Shown in pieces: positions 52,097-61,080 of a stretch of 64,000 nucleotides of DNA. A program made the position numbers and the translations under genes. The notes below the pieces were generated by a model. It was not told the origin of the DNA. It worked only from the letters and a program-made list of their open reading frames with translations, and did not search any database. How positions within the stretch are numbered: position 1 is the stretch's first letter; each line of letters starts with the position of its first letter. Source of the stretch: Gracilaria gracilis (taxonomy: Eukaryota > Rhodophyta > Florideophyceae > Gracilariales > Gracilariaceae); the NCBI GenBank assembly GCA_030374805.1, contig JARGSG010000015.1:744001-808000 (forward strand), in the 5' to 3' direction.

Positions 52097-53103
52097 GTTT
52101 GTGGTGCAAAGCCCTCGACGGGAAACAACAAGCCGCGTCGCGGACGAGCACCTCAGGGTGTTCAGGCCCTGCTCCCTGTGAAGGGCAGTCGAGCGGCAGA
52201 ACCCTCCGATAGGGCCAACACGAGCCGGGTGTAAGTCCGGGTGGCCCCGATCTGGGCGTGCAGTCGGAGGTGGAGGGGTGAAGAATCAGCTTTAGAAACC
52301 GACACTGTCGGACGAACCAATACGTATGGCAGTATCCAACCCAACGGAATGGGCAACGAGGGATCAACAAATGAGCCGCGCAGCGGAGCACTGACTCACG
52401 AGAGTGGGGCGGCAAGCCCAATACCAAAAGGGACAACCTGTATAACAGGGCGAAGCAGCAAGAGCCGTATGACGGAAGATGCACCAATGGTGACGGAAAA
52501 ACAATAAAGAAATAGCCGTAACGACGGTCCAGAACTCCTCGATGGTAGAGGCGGTTGACAAGTCCGGATATGCGGCGACTTTCCCAAGAAGTGGGCTAGA
52601 GTCGGGCGCAAGCTGCGACAAGTCAGAGCCAAAGTCCTCCTTGAGGTTTACTTCCGTACAGTGGCGGCAAGTGCCGCCACTTATATACGGCACTTGAAAA
52701 TATCAAGTAAATATCTAAGTAACCGGCACTGCCGGCCATGACACTACACGTGGACTACCCGTGAGGGATTGCCACGGCGCACCCGACATCGGGCCATTGC
52801 AGACACACGTGTCTACAATTACTACCCTTCCTAGGCGCACCCCATAATGGGCATAATAAACTAATAACTAGTCATATCTAGTGTCTATTCGACATTGACC
52901 TCATATGAGGTCAAATGACCTCATATGAGGTCAATATTGATTGTCTTGTAACTTTGTATAAAAGTCCCAAAAACTTTTCAAAACTTTGTTTGTCAACCGA
53001 CCTGGTTCTTCCCTTCGAAGGCCAAGCAGAAGTAAAGTACAACTCCGTCCACTTCCCCGTAAGCTGTTTACTTTTTCTGTCACGTCATCAAGATCTCTCC
53101 AAT

Positions 53104-55191
53104 ATGCCTCCGTCAACAGATCTGCGCCGTGTTGTTGGAACAACTGTACACAGCCGTGCTCGACTTGTCACCTCCGATTCAGCTTGTAAACGTTACTTCG
53201 GATCACTTTGGAAATCTAAAACCGTCAGTGGAACCGTGAAAAATGTGGAAACTAAGCCAGTGAATGGTCGCAATATGACTTTTATCACTATTCTGTTTAG
53301 TTTACCCAATCGTGAGAAAGAGTGTACTCTACCGTTATGTAGTGTAAAGCTTGGCAGTGGTGTCAACGAAGACACTGCAGCGGTTTCAGCTGTCACAGAG
53401 GCATTACCGAGCGATAATGCGGATCAAACTGCTGAGGATAGCGAAATCCTTCCAACTCAGCAAATTTTGCAGTCTGATGAAATCGAATCTTCAAGTGCAG
53501 TCACCCAATCAGTGTCAGCTCATGAGAGACAGTGGAACACGGAGAAGATCTGTATGCCGTTGAATGGCTCAATGCAATTGCATCAATGGAAGATTATTGG
53601 TCCAGCCGGAGATTTTATCTCTTCCCGTCATGTGCCGCAAGGAATGGAAGCTATTGACTACTTTATGTGGATGTTTCCAACTGGATATCTGCACTCGATT
53701 GTAGAGAAGACTAATGCAAGGCTTAGAGATCGTTTAGCAGCTGAAACTTCTGGTGGAGAGCTTTTGAAGTTTTTCGGCGTAATGATTCTCATCACGCGAT
53801 TAGAATTCTCAGATCGAAGAGAGTTATGGAGCCCGAAGCATTTTTCAAGTTATCTCCCTGCCCCTTCAATCGGTAGGGCGATGTCACGAAATAGATTTGA
53901 GATGCTGAAAAGTTGTATCTCTTTCAGTGGCACGCATAATCGTGACGTTCAAGGTATGGCGCGGTGGAGCCTGGTAAATGGTTTTGTGCAAGCAATTAAC
54001 CAACACCGATTATCATTTGTCACACCATCTCATGCTCTATGTGTCGACGAAAGCATGTCACGGTGGTACGGATTGGGAGGTGACTGGATCGATGTAGGCC
54101 TTCCTCACTATACAGCCTTGGATCGCAAACCCGAAAATGGATTGGAAATGAAGACGGTTTGCTGTGGAAGAAGTGGCATTATGTTGAAAATTGAGCTCAA
54201 TATGGGATCCCAAATGCCTGCTTTAGAGTTTTCTTCAGATCATGGACATGGCACTGCAGTTCTATTACGGCTGGTGCAGCCATGGTTTGGATCCGAGCGA
54301 CTAGTGTGTGCAGATTCATTCTTTGCCAGTGTGCACACGGCAAATTCTCTTCTACAAAATGGACTGAGATTTACTGGAGTTATAAAAACTGCAACTCGAG
54401 GTTATCCGATGAAGCACCTTTCTGAAATCACTTTATCGAACAGAGGTGAATTTGTGTCTATGGTATCCAAGGGAACCACCATTAATACCGATTTAATGGC
54501 AGTCATGTGGGTGGATAGAGAACGAAGGTACTTTATATCAACTTCTGGAACAGTTAATCCTGGTACTGCTATATCGAGGGAAAGATGGAGGAGGGAAGGC
54601 AACATTTCCAAAAAGATTGAACTCGAGGTTTCTATTCCTGAAGTATGTGAGGAATATTATAAAACATGTTCAATGATCGATAGACATAATCGATCCCGTC
54701 AAGATGATTTGAAGCTTGAGAAGAAAATCGAGGTGAAAGAGTGGTCTTTTCGTGTCAATTGCTCTCTACTGGCTATCTGTATCGTGGATGCTTGGAATCT
54801 TTATAAAGCATCTAATGGTGGCCGCCAATTGAAGAGCCCCCACAATTTTTATTGTGAATTAGCTGACGAACTGATCGAAAACACTTGGGATCAAACAGGT
54901 CTTATTGAAAGAAATAAGAAAGAAGTTGAACCAACTGATCCGCACCCAAAACCTGCTGGAACTGGTATTCATTTGATGCAAACAGGAAAGAAGAGGAAAA
55001 GACATGACGGAAGCATATCGAAAGCTCTGTACCAAGGTCGCTGCAACTCATGTGGAGGAAATACGAAGTCTAAGTTTATATGTTCTGACTGCCATTTAAG
55101 GAAGAACAAAGATGTTTATTTGTGCCACACTGGTACCGGTAGAGATTGTTTTGCTCTTCATCTGGACAATTGTCACGGTGTTACGCTTTAG
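53104..55191 (+). CDS. piggyBac-like (DDE_Tnp_1_7) transposase
   Basis: The frame is open from an ATG at 52915, but that one lies in the terminal palindrome; MPPSTDLRRVVG at 53104 is the likelier start (~695 aa). Catalytic acidic residues are probably in HALCVDESMSRWYG, LVCADSFFASVHTAN and CSMIDRHNRSRQDD, the order and context of the piggyBac DDD triad. Other family blocks: LLKFFGVMILITRLEFSDRRELW, RFTGVIKTATRGYP and WSFRVNCSLLAICIVDAW. The C-terminus has a Cys/His cluster (CNSCGGNTKSKFICSDC, then CHTGTGRDCFALHLDNCH) like the DNA-binding cysteine-rich domain of piggyBac enzymes. No stop or frameshift, so it may be functional. Confidence 0.9.
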   Translation: MPPSTDLRRVVGTTVHSRARLVTSDSACKRYFGSLWKSKTVSGTVKNVETKPVNGRNMTFITILFSLPNREKECTLPLCSVKLGSGVNEDTAAVSAVTEALPSDNADQTAEDSEILPTQQILQSDEIESSSAVTQSVSAHERQWNTEKICMPLNGSMQLHQWKIIGPAGDFISSRHVPQGMEAIDYFMWMFPTGYLHSIVEKTNARLRDRLAAETSGGELLKFFGVMILITRLEFSDRRELWSPKHFSSYLPAPSIGRAMSRNRFEMLKSCISFSGTHNRDVQGMARWSLVNGFVQAINQHRLSFVTPSHALCVDESMSRWYGLGGDWIDVGLPHYTALDRKPENGLEMKTVCCGRSGIMLKIELNMGSQMPALEFSSDHGHGTAVLLRLVQPWFGSERLVCADSFFASVHTANSLLQNGLRFTGVIKTATRGYPMKHLSEITLSNRGEFVSMVSKGTTINTDLMAVMWVDRERRYFISTSGTVNPGTAISRERWRREGNISKKIELEVSIPEVCEEYYKTCSMIDRHNRSRQDDLKLEKKIEVKEWSFRVNCSLLAICIVDAWNLYKASNGGRQLKSPHNFYCELADELIENTWDQTGLIERNKKEVEPTDPHPKPAGTGIHLMQTGKKRKRHDGSISKALYQGRCNSCGGNTKSKFICSDCHLRKNKDVYLCHTGTGRDCFALHLDNCHGVTL

Positions 55192-55480
55192 TTGACGCAC
55201 TTTATTGTACACAAGGTTGTCAACCTTCGTTTTTAGTACTAAAATGAGCATTTCCTTCATAAACAAAAAGACAGTTCAATTACCTTTAGCCCCCTACTAC
55301 TTCGATCTGCGTTATTAAACTTGCTAGATAGAATTTAACTTAAGTCGAAACAACCCCTTTAGCAAATGTCACCTTATTCTGTCTGCTGTTCAAGTGGGCG
55401 TGTGTACACGTTCTGAAGTTAAATTAACAACTAGAAGTAGTCGAGCTCCAAATGGAGTTTTAGAGTTTTAATAAACTCAA

Positions 55481-55545
55481 GCGAGGTTTGAACTCGGTCT
55501 TATTTAGCTCTGAAACGGTTTGAAACCGCTGAGCTACAGTTACGA
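55481..55545 (-). other. tRNA-like pol III promoter remnant inside the piggyBac element
   Basis: On the - strand TAGCTCAGCGG matches the tRNA A box and AGTTCAAACCT matches the B box. CGAG-TTCAAAC-CTCG makes a T-arm with a seven-base loop, and AGCTC pairs with GAGCT as a D-arm with an oversized loop. No complete acceptor stem is seen. A tRNA pseudogene or SINE head is the likeliest reading. Confidence 0.35.
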
Positions 55546-55824
55546 GTGCTCTGGAAGTTTCTATTGCTACTTAAACTACAGCTCGGTTGGCTCTGAAGGA
55601 GCTTTTCAAATTTCAAATTTGAAAATGCCTTCTGGCATTCTGGAAATGCAATTTTTTGATTTTTTTGGACGGCCGACGGGTCTGACCTCATATGAGGTCA
55701 AGCTGACCTCATATGAGGTCAAAATTCCGGTCGAATAGACACTAGCGGTGGCGAGACCGGAAACGGATCAAACTCTTATGAAGAGCTGTAACGCGCATCC
55801 CCTGTAAAGGGCCATTGCACTACA

Positions 55825-56351
55825 CATTCTCGGAACAGTGCTCACCTGCTGTGCCCAGTGAGATTGTCATTCGCGGAGTATCGCCGCTAGCGGAACTGAC
55901 ATCACCAGTTTCACGGTTGTCGAACCAGATAGTAAAGGTGGTGCCGGGAATGGTTAGAGCCCAGTCAGCGCCTGCTATCGGTGTGTGTAGGCAACCGGCT
56001 CTGGACTCGTTGCATGAGGTTTCTGAACATATGTCTGGGAGAGTAGCAAGAATAGTGTCGTTGTTCGAATCTCGCTCAGGTGAGGGGGTACGGAGTGAAA
56101 ATGGGGATTTGAGCACCAATGATGTGGGCGTGCAAGCGGTTTTGAGGGATGACGATGACGTCCCCGAATTCTGTGTCATTGACGATATGGTAGATGTCGT
56201 AGGTCCGAGGGAAACTTTGGGGCTAGCGGAAGAGGAAAATGTCGGTGTGACTCAACATGAATATGAGGAGTCATGTTCTAGCTCTAGTGATAGTTTCGAG
56301 GAGGCGTCCTTCCCTTTCTCGCATCTCGTAGACTCCTGCATGATGATGTAA
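55825..56351 (+). pseudogene. CAAX-box protein gene, left copy, 3' part
   Basis: Resumes after the CATTC duplication with SEQCSPAVPSEIVIRGV and matches the intact copy to the end: RVARIVSLFESRSGEGV, an acidic tail, and the C-terminus PFSHLVDSCMMM, where CMMM is the CAAX box. It lacks its own start. Differences from the intact copy are minimal (IDDMVDVV versus IDNMVDVV). Confidence 0.85.
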
Positions 56352-57171
56352 GGCGTACTATACTCCTCTTGGGAGTGTGTTTGGGGTTGTATGTTGTAGA
56401 ATTAAAAGAGCACGAAATGTTTGAAACAATCGCAGTACCAAGGGTAGATACTATCTACTAGATAGCCTACATACTCATTCCCACACTCCAAGACGCGATC
56501 TACCGAAGGTAGATAGCTCGACGTACCAACGGTACCTTCGTATTGTAGATTCTACACGTAGGAGATTGTCAATACCGCATTTCGGCGATGCATCATGCAC
56601 GTGTCATACCAGCTCGCAGCTGTGCGGTTGCCGGCAGAGCAGCGCCGGCAAGTCTTGGGCAGCTACTGTAAGCCCTCGAAGGGTTGTCATCCCTCCTTGC
56701 CAGTAGACAGCCCCCATTTGATTCTCTTCGGAGTCTGAGCGCGTCAAAGTGCGTACTGTAATCATTAAAAGGATCAAGTCCTGGGCCACGCCTCTCAGGG
56801 TTCGACCACGTTTTCCACGCCCGTTAAGCGCAAATCCGCCGAATCTGGCCCGGTGAATGATGCCGATAGCAAGGCGCGCGGTGCAAAAGCACAGCCTGCA
56901 CATTTTGCTTCCCAGTGGGAAATTCCCACCAAATCGGAAATTCGCGCTCACCGAAACCGTCGCACGCAGACTCTGCTGCGTCGCAGAGCCGTCTCTGCGC
57001 CCAGATATAAGTGCATCCAGCTTACTCCATGCCCCAGCGGCGGTTTTCCGCTGTAGCCACCAGCCCACAACTTCTCTCAGCCAGACCAGCTTGCCGACGA
57101 CCATTCTGCCTCGCCTTTACAACATCGACAAGCTGAGATCTACCTTCGTCTACTCGCGCCAGCACCTTATC
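56352..57171. other. Intergenic; end of the duplicated segment
   Basis: To about 56,640 it is a diverged match to the complement of 60,790-61,080, including blocks of GTAGAT/ATCTAC words that can fold back on themselves (56,440-56,560). After that, nothing recognised. Confidence 0.45.
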
Positions 57172-57483
57172 ATGTCGCAATCGTTAAACCCGCCGTCGCA
57201 GCTGTCCGAAAAGCCGCGCAACGCCTGTCTCCCCAAGCTGGACGGCATGCATTTCTCCGCCATGTTGCAGAGTGCACGACTGGCCGCCAACTCCATATCG
57301 CAGTCGTACCCACAAATAACCGCGTCGAACATCCACCACGCATACGGCAGCCAGGACGGCCAGCTCAAGTTGCTACATCTGTCCGCGTGCATGTACAGCT
57401 ACTGGCACGCCGCGCCGTCCGGTCCATCTGTGTTCGAGATTACCGGGCAGCAGTTGACGTGCTACCTGCGCCAGCCGTTTTGA
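57172..57483 (+). CDS. Hypothetical 103-aa ORF, weakly supported
   Basis: ATG at 57172 (MSQSLNPPSQLSEKPRNACL), stop 24 bp before the next gene in the same direction. Composition is protein-like (HFSAMLQSARLAANSISQSY, KLLHLSACMYSYWHA), with no domain recognised. Could be a small gene, or a 5' exon or leader of the following gene. Confidence 0.3.
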   Translation: MSQSLNPPSQLSEKPRNACLPKLDGMHFSAMLQSARLAANSISQSYPQITASNIHHAYGSQDGQLKLLHLSACMYSYWHAAPSGPSVFEITGQQLTCYLRQPF

Positions 57484-57507
57484 GAGCAGTGCGCTTCGTG
57501 GGACACT

Positions 57508-58395
57508 ATGCGTCTCAGCTCGTCCGTGAGTGACGCCCTGTATGTCATTGAGGAAGGTGACGATGGTTCCTTGGTTGCTGATCATACCATGACCAAGTTC
57601 TATCGCGTGTTGGGCATGAAGGTATCGCCGGCTACTGCTCTACGTCGGCAAAACATTGAGCTTCCGGTCGCTACTTGTTTCACTGCACTGCCGTTTCGTG
57701 GGCATCTTGTGTATGATGGCATCATTTACGGCGCTCAGGGTGCAAAGCTCAGCGCTGCGAAGAAGAAGACATTGCTTGAGCGATGCCGTGCTGCCAAGGC
57801 TGTGGGCAATGTCATCACTGGGTTTCATGTCAAAGCTCCACCGAAAAAGGCTTCTGTTCCAGCGGTTGATGTGAACAATATGGGTACGAAGCAACTCAAG
57901 GAATTTGTGCTCCAAAGAGGTGGTTCTATATCCGATTGCGTCGAGAAGTCTGATTTAGTGTCGCGAGCTCTGTCGGTGTCTGACAAACCTGCACAGGCGG
58001 AGGGGAGCCAGAAGCAGCTCAACAAAGAACAAAAGGCTCAAGTGGAACGTTTGAAGAAGCTTGACAAAATGGAAGAGATGGTCGTTTTCAGGCGCTGGGG
58101 ATACACAGAGGAGAGCAATAGCGCACATATGGTCACCATCTTGCATGGCGCTTCGTTTATTGGCATGTTCCGCTCGGAGAACTTGGTTCCAAGTGCAACG
58201 GAGATTGTGGATGAATTGCTAAAGGTGATGGAAAAAAGGGGCAAGATTTTCTCTATGGTTGCAGTTGACGATAAAGAGACTGCCGATGCTGTGAACCTGG
58301 TGACGAAAGAGGCTGGAATACACACTGGCTTCTATCCACCACCTAGTGCAGAGGAGCAGACATTTAGCACAATGATGGGGCATATGGTGAAATGA
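57508..58395 (+). CDS. Conserved-looking 295-aa protein with a SAP-like segment
   Basis: ATG at 57508 (MRLSSSVSDALYVIEEG). At residues ~118-152, NNMGTKQLKEFVLQRGGSISDCVEKSDLVSRAL has the SAP-type pattern also seen at the C-terminus of ARMET/MANF proteins. A Gln/Lys-rich predicted helix follows (KQLNKEQKAQVERLKKLDKMEEM), then an alpha/beta-looking C-terminal part (MVVFRRWGYTEESNSAHMVTILHG, EIVDELLKVMEKRGKIFSMVAVDDKE). No signal peptide is obvious. It runs convergent with the F-box-like gene, 164 bp between stops. It appears to be single copy in this window. A nucleic-acid role is suggested by SAP similarity only. Confidence 0.6.
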   Translation: MRLSSSVSDALYVIEEGDDGSLVADHTMTKFYRVLGMKVSPATALRRQNIELPVATCFTALPFRGHLVYDGIIYGAQGAKLSAAKKKTLLERCRAAKAVGNVITGFHVKAPPKKASVPAVDVNNMGTKQLKEFVLQRGGSISDCVEKSDLVSRALSVSDKPAQAEGSQKQLNKEQKAQVERLKKLDKMEEMVVFRRWGYTEESNSAHMVTILHGASFIGMFRSENLVPSATEIVDELLKVMEKRGKIFSMVAVDDKETADAVNLVTKEAGIHTGFYPPPSAEEQTFSTMMGHMVK

Positions 58396-58559
58396 ATAGA
58401 TGACACGCTCTGTTGGAAGCGAATCACCGTAATCATCACGTTGTAGGTATGTTGTTGCGGAATAACTTTAGCAATCAGGAAATTGAGGTCGAAAACAAGG
58501 TCAGAAGCATAGCCGAATCCGACTCAACGTGTGAACTTGCATGACCTTGTATCCACATG

Positions 58560-60080
58560 TCACGTCTCGCGCATCCACCGTTCCAGCACTCCGCGCACGC
58601 CCATTGCGCACAGGCCAGAGCTCTCCTCAATTTGTCTTATAGACGATTCCACGCGACGCAGACACCACATTCTCCGCCAACCGTCACTTTGATCACGCAA
58701 AGGCATGTACTGCATCCAAACCGTCCGCGAATCCGCCGCCAGCATCGCCAGTGACATAGGCAGCCTGTACAAGAACGTGCTCGATACCGTGCTCGACACA
58801 AAATCTCCAATCACGCCCACACTAGTGACAGATGCAGGCAGCGGTTTGTGTGCCAGCTCCATGAACATTTTGGAGTTTACTATAAACTCGCGAATTCCCG
58901 CAGAAGCAGCCTCATGCACCAGGCGTGTTGCGATCTCTGCCATGAGTTGAAAATTTTCACTGTGCACAGAGGGCGACATGGCTACGTGCAGTCTTTTAAC
59001 CAGTCCTTTGCCACCGAGCACCATTTCGCGCACGAACGTCTTCAAAAGCTCACCTTCATTGGATAGCAGGCTTCTATTTCTTTTGTCGCTGTCCACCAGA
59101 ACCGATAGAAAGCCTTCTTCTCCTACCAGATCCACGCGCCGCCGCAGTACTTTTCTTGGGTTCGACATTTTGCACGAAATCCACCGTCGGATATGAACAG
59201 GCTTCCAGCCAAATCGACTTATTAATAAATCCTCATCTTCTTCACGATCTGGCTCCATTCGCATAGCAACTGAGTCAAACAATGACAAACCACGCTGCCT
59301 AGTACCGAACACCTTTGTCTGGAACTGCTCATTGGAGATTTTCAGATACCAACTGTCAACTTCGATAGGCTCACCCTGGTGAAGTAAATTTACACACGTA
59401 GGCACTATGTCACCGGACCACGTTATGTCCACGTCTTCGCAGTCGCGTGATAATTGCTGCCATGCTCCGCGGCACAGCTCCACAGCTGCATCATCGTCCA
59501 CGCGAAAGAGCTCCAGCTTCTTCGGTGCACATCCCGCTTCCTTCAACATAGTCAGTGTCTGAGCTCGCGGTAACAGTATCGTCAGTATCTGCACACGGCG
59601 TGCTATTTCATTCGGCATTGTCACGCCGCCCTCTGCGTCCACGAAACACAGCTCCTCTAAAGCAGAACAACCTCGTAGCCGCTGCAACATTGTCTGCAGT
59701 TCGTGTTGCGCTATTGCGCTCAGACGCACCTTCCGTATCATCTCCTGCATTCTTCCTTCCTCGCTTATGGAGCGCAGCGCGAACATTGTGCCTTGTACGA
59801 CGTCTTCAGGCATCTCAGTTTGTACCTCTTGCACCACATACTCTTCCATCACGACCTCCCTCGTGGGAAGACCGTCTAACACCTTCTCCATGAGTCTGTG
59901 TACTCGCGTGCACGTTGTGGATGCATTCCATACGTCGCGTAAAGCGTCGGCTTTCAGTTTACCGTCCTCACGGGTAAGCGATTGTAGCACGCGCATCAGC
60001 AGGTCGTCAGGTAGATCTAGGAGCCGTGTGCTGCGTACCGGATTGCCTGACGCTAAAGGGGTTCGGAGACGATCAATCAT
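58560..60080 (-). CDS. F-box-like protein, 506 aa (paralogue 2)
   Basis: ATG at 60080 (MIDRLRTPLASGNPVRSTRLL), aligned with the start of the gene at 29396. F-box-like segment LLDLPDDLLMRVLQSLTREDGKLKADALRDVWNAS-type text at ~20-60, then co-linear similarity with paralogue 1 throughout: LRGCSALEELCFVDAEGG, FRVDDDAAVELCRG, LPASVTSVGVIGDFV and RGVLERWMRET at the end. No breaks. Like paralogue 1, it is a neighbour of a CAAX-protein gene, suggesting that the gene pair was duplicated together, with later rearrangement. Confidence 0.6.
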   Translation of the reverse strand: MIDRLRTPLASGNPVRSTRLLDLPDDLLMRVLQSLTREDGKLKADALRDVWNASTTCTRVHRLMEKVLDGLPTREVVMEEYVVQEVQTEMPEDVVQGTMFALRSISEEGRMQEMIRKVRLSAIAQHELQTMLQRLRGCSALEELCFVDAEGGVTMPNEIARRVQILTILLPRAQTLTMLKEAGCAPKKLELFRVDDDAAVELCRGAWQQLSRDCEDVDITWSGDIVPTCVNLLHQGEPIEVDSWYLKISNEQFQTKVFGTRQRGLSLFDSVAMRMEPDREEDEDLLISRFGWKPVHIRRWISCKMSNPRKVLRRRVDLVGEEGFLSVLVDSDKRNRSLLSNEGELLKTFVREMVLGGKGLVKRLHVAMSPSVHSENFQLMAEIATRLVHEAASAGIREFIVNSKMFMELAHKPLPASVTSVGVIGDFVSSTVSSTFLYRLPMSLAMLAADSRTVWMQYMPLRDQSDGWRRMWCLRRVESSIRQIEESSGLCAMGVRGVLERWMRET

Positions 60081-61080
60081 CTTGTTCGCGTGCGTACCGT
60101 AAAGGGCGAGCACAAGTTACTTCGGACAGCGTGGAAGGTACGTTCGTATTATTAAGTTAGATGCCACCAGCATGGTGGAACTATGCTTGAACGCGAGGGG
60201 GGAACGGGTCAAAGTTTGAAGTGAGCAAAAGGATTGCAGATTGCCCCTGGCGATACTTTATAGTACTGTTGCGAACAATTGGAAGACTTCGAATTAAAGA
60301 GCTGACTGAAGCGGTTCTGTGAGCGACCGTTGGAAGGCGATATGACACACTCTTTGAGCGTATGCAGGACGGAGCAACGATTAGTAGATAAAATGGGAGC
60401 CTGGAAACCCTCATAATTAACAGAAGAGGACAAGGAGGAACACCAGAGTCCGCCCGGCATTTGTTGCGACTATCGTTGCTTGTCCTAACTTATCCTTCGT
60501 AAGGATTCCTTACCCTGATACCTTATCCCCAAGACTGTGCATCATCATCATGACTGGCGATGGATTTACAGAGATTGTAACGCATGGCTTCGCATGCAGA
60601 CGGCACTTTTTGGTGGACAGCCTACCGCAGCGGGGGGCTCAGTCTGCGGCTGCCGGCACCTGCGCTTGGGAAAAATCGGAGGGGAGAGCAAACTTTCTCG
60701 GCCCTCGGCCCATTTAGATACAACGGTACTGTACCCGGGAATGTACAGTCGCTGAGGGCCTTTCGTATGTCCTGGCGTGCGTGTGCCACGCGCCGCTCTG
60801 ACGTCAACCGCACAGTTGCGAGCTGGTATGACACGTGCATGCATCGCTGAAATGCGGCATTGACAAACTCTACACGTAGAGATCTACAATTCGAAGGTAC
60901 GTCGAGCTATCTATCATACCTTCGGTAGATCGCGTCTTGGAGTGTGGGAATGCCCGTTGTGGCTCACGCGCCTACTTGGAGTATCTAGGCTATCTACTCC
61001 AATTGTTTCAAACATTTCGTGCTCTTTTAATTCTACAACATACAACCCCAAACACACTCCCAAGAGGAGTATAGTACGCC
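60081..61080. other. Intergenic; end of the right duplicated copy
   Basis: 60,790-61,080 matches the complement of 56,352-56,640 with small indels. 60,081-60,790 holds no supported gene. ORFs up to 92 codons there are ordinary open frames. Confidence 0.45.

Larger units (their letters stand above)
52882..55741 (+). mobile_element. piggyBac-like DNA transposon with CTAG target duplication
   Basis: Inverted ends TGTCTATTCGAC (52882-52893, 55730-55741). CTAG stands on both sides (52878-52881, 55742-55745) and once in the uninterrupted LTR (TATCTAGCGG near 42,000). Each end carries two copies of the 18-bp palindrome TGACCTCATATGAGGTCA (52896-52913 and 52916-52933; 55683-55700 and 55704-55721), 2-3 bp apart. 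One transposase gene. piggyBac elements normally duplicate TTAA, so CTAG is unusual. Confidence 0.93.
41223..55824 (-). mobile_element. Ty3/gypsy element D (third family), recent insertion
   Basis: Two 861-bp LTRs (the right one enlarged by a piggyBac insertion), flanked by CATTC at 41218-41222 and 55825-55829. On the - strand: 5' LTR, primer binding site, gag, pol, then an antisense gene on the + strand, polypurine tract, 3' LTR. The LTRs look almost identical (one difference seen: GAGCCGTGCAG/GAGCCGCGCAG), so the insertion is very recent. It splits a host gene whose duplicate is unbroken. The pol domain order is that of Ty3/gypsy, but no chromodomain is seen. Confidence 0.95.
52100..55824 (-). 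repeat. 5' LTR of element D, interrupted by a piggyBac-like transposon
   Basis: LTR sequence at 52100-52881 and 55742-55824 corresponds to 41223-42083. The extra 2.9 kb is the transposon at 52882-55741. The LTR's TATA region lies in the uninterrupted part (near 52,680); in sense direction the insert sits between the first ~80 bp of U3 and the promoter. Confidence 0.95.
36605..56650 (+). repeat. Left copy of an inverted duplication (interrupted by two transposons)
   Basis: Apart from the insertions at 37075-39292 and 41223-55824, this segment matches the reverse complement of about 60,790-64,000. Matching parts include non-coding DNA (36,605-37,074), the promoter and gene at 39,295-41,222, and 55,825-56,351. 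In the gene only about three amino acids differ over ~410 residues, so the duplication is young. Homology fades between about 56,400 and 56,650. The right copy continues past the window edge. Confidence 0.85.

Noticed and set aside
52915..53103. N-terminal extension of the piggyBac transposase from the first ATG
   Set aside because: The ATG lies within a terminal palindrome of the element and the added residues show no domain; the ATG at 53104 is preferred.
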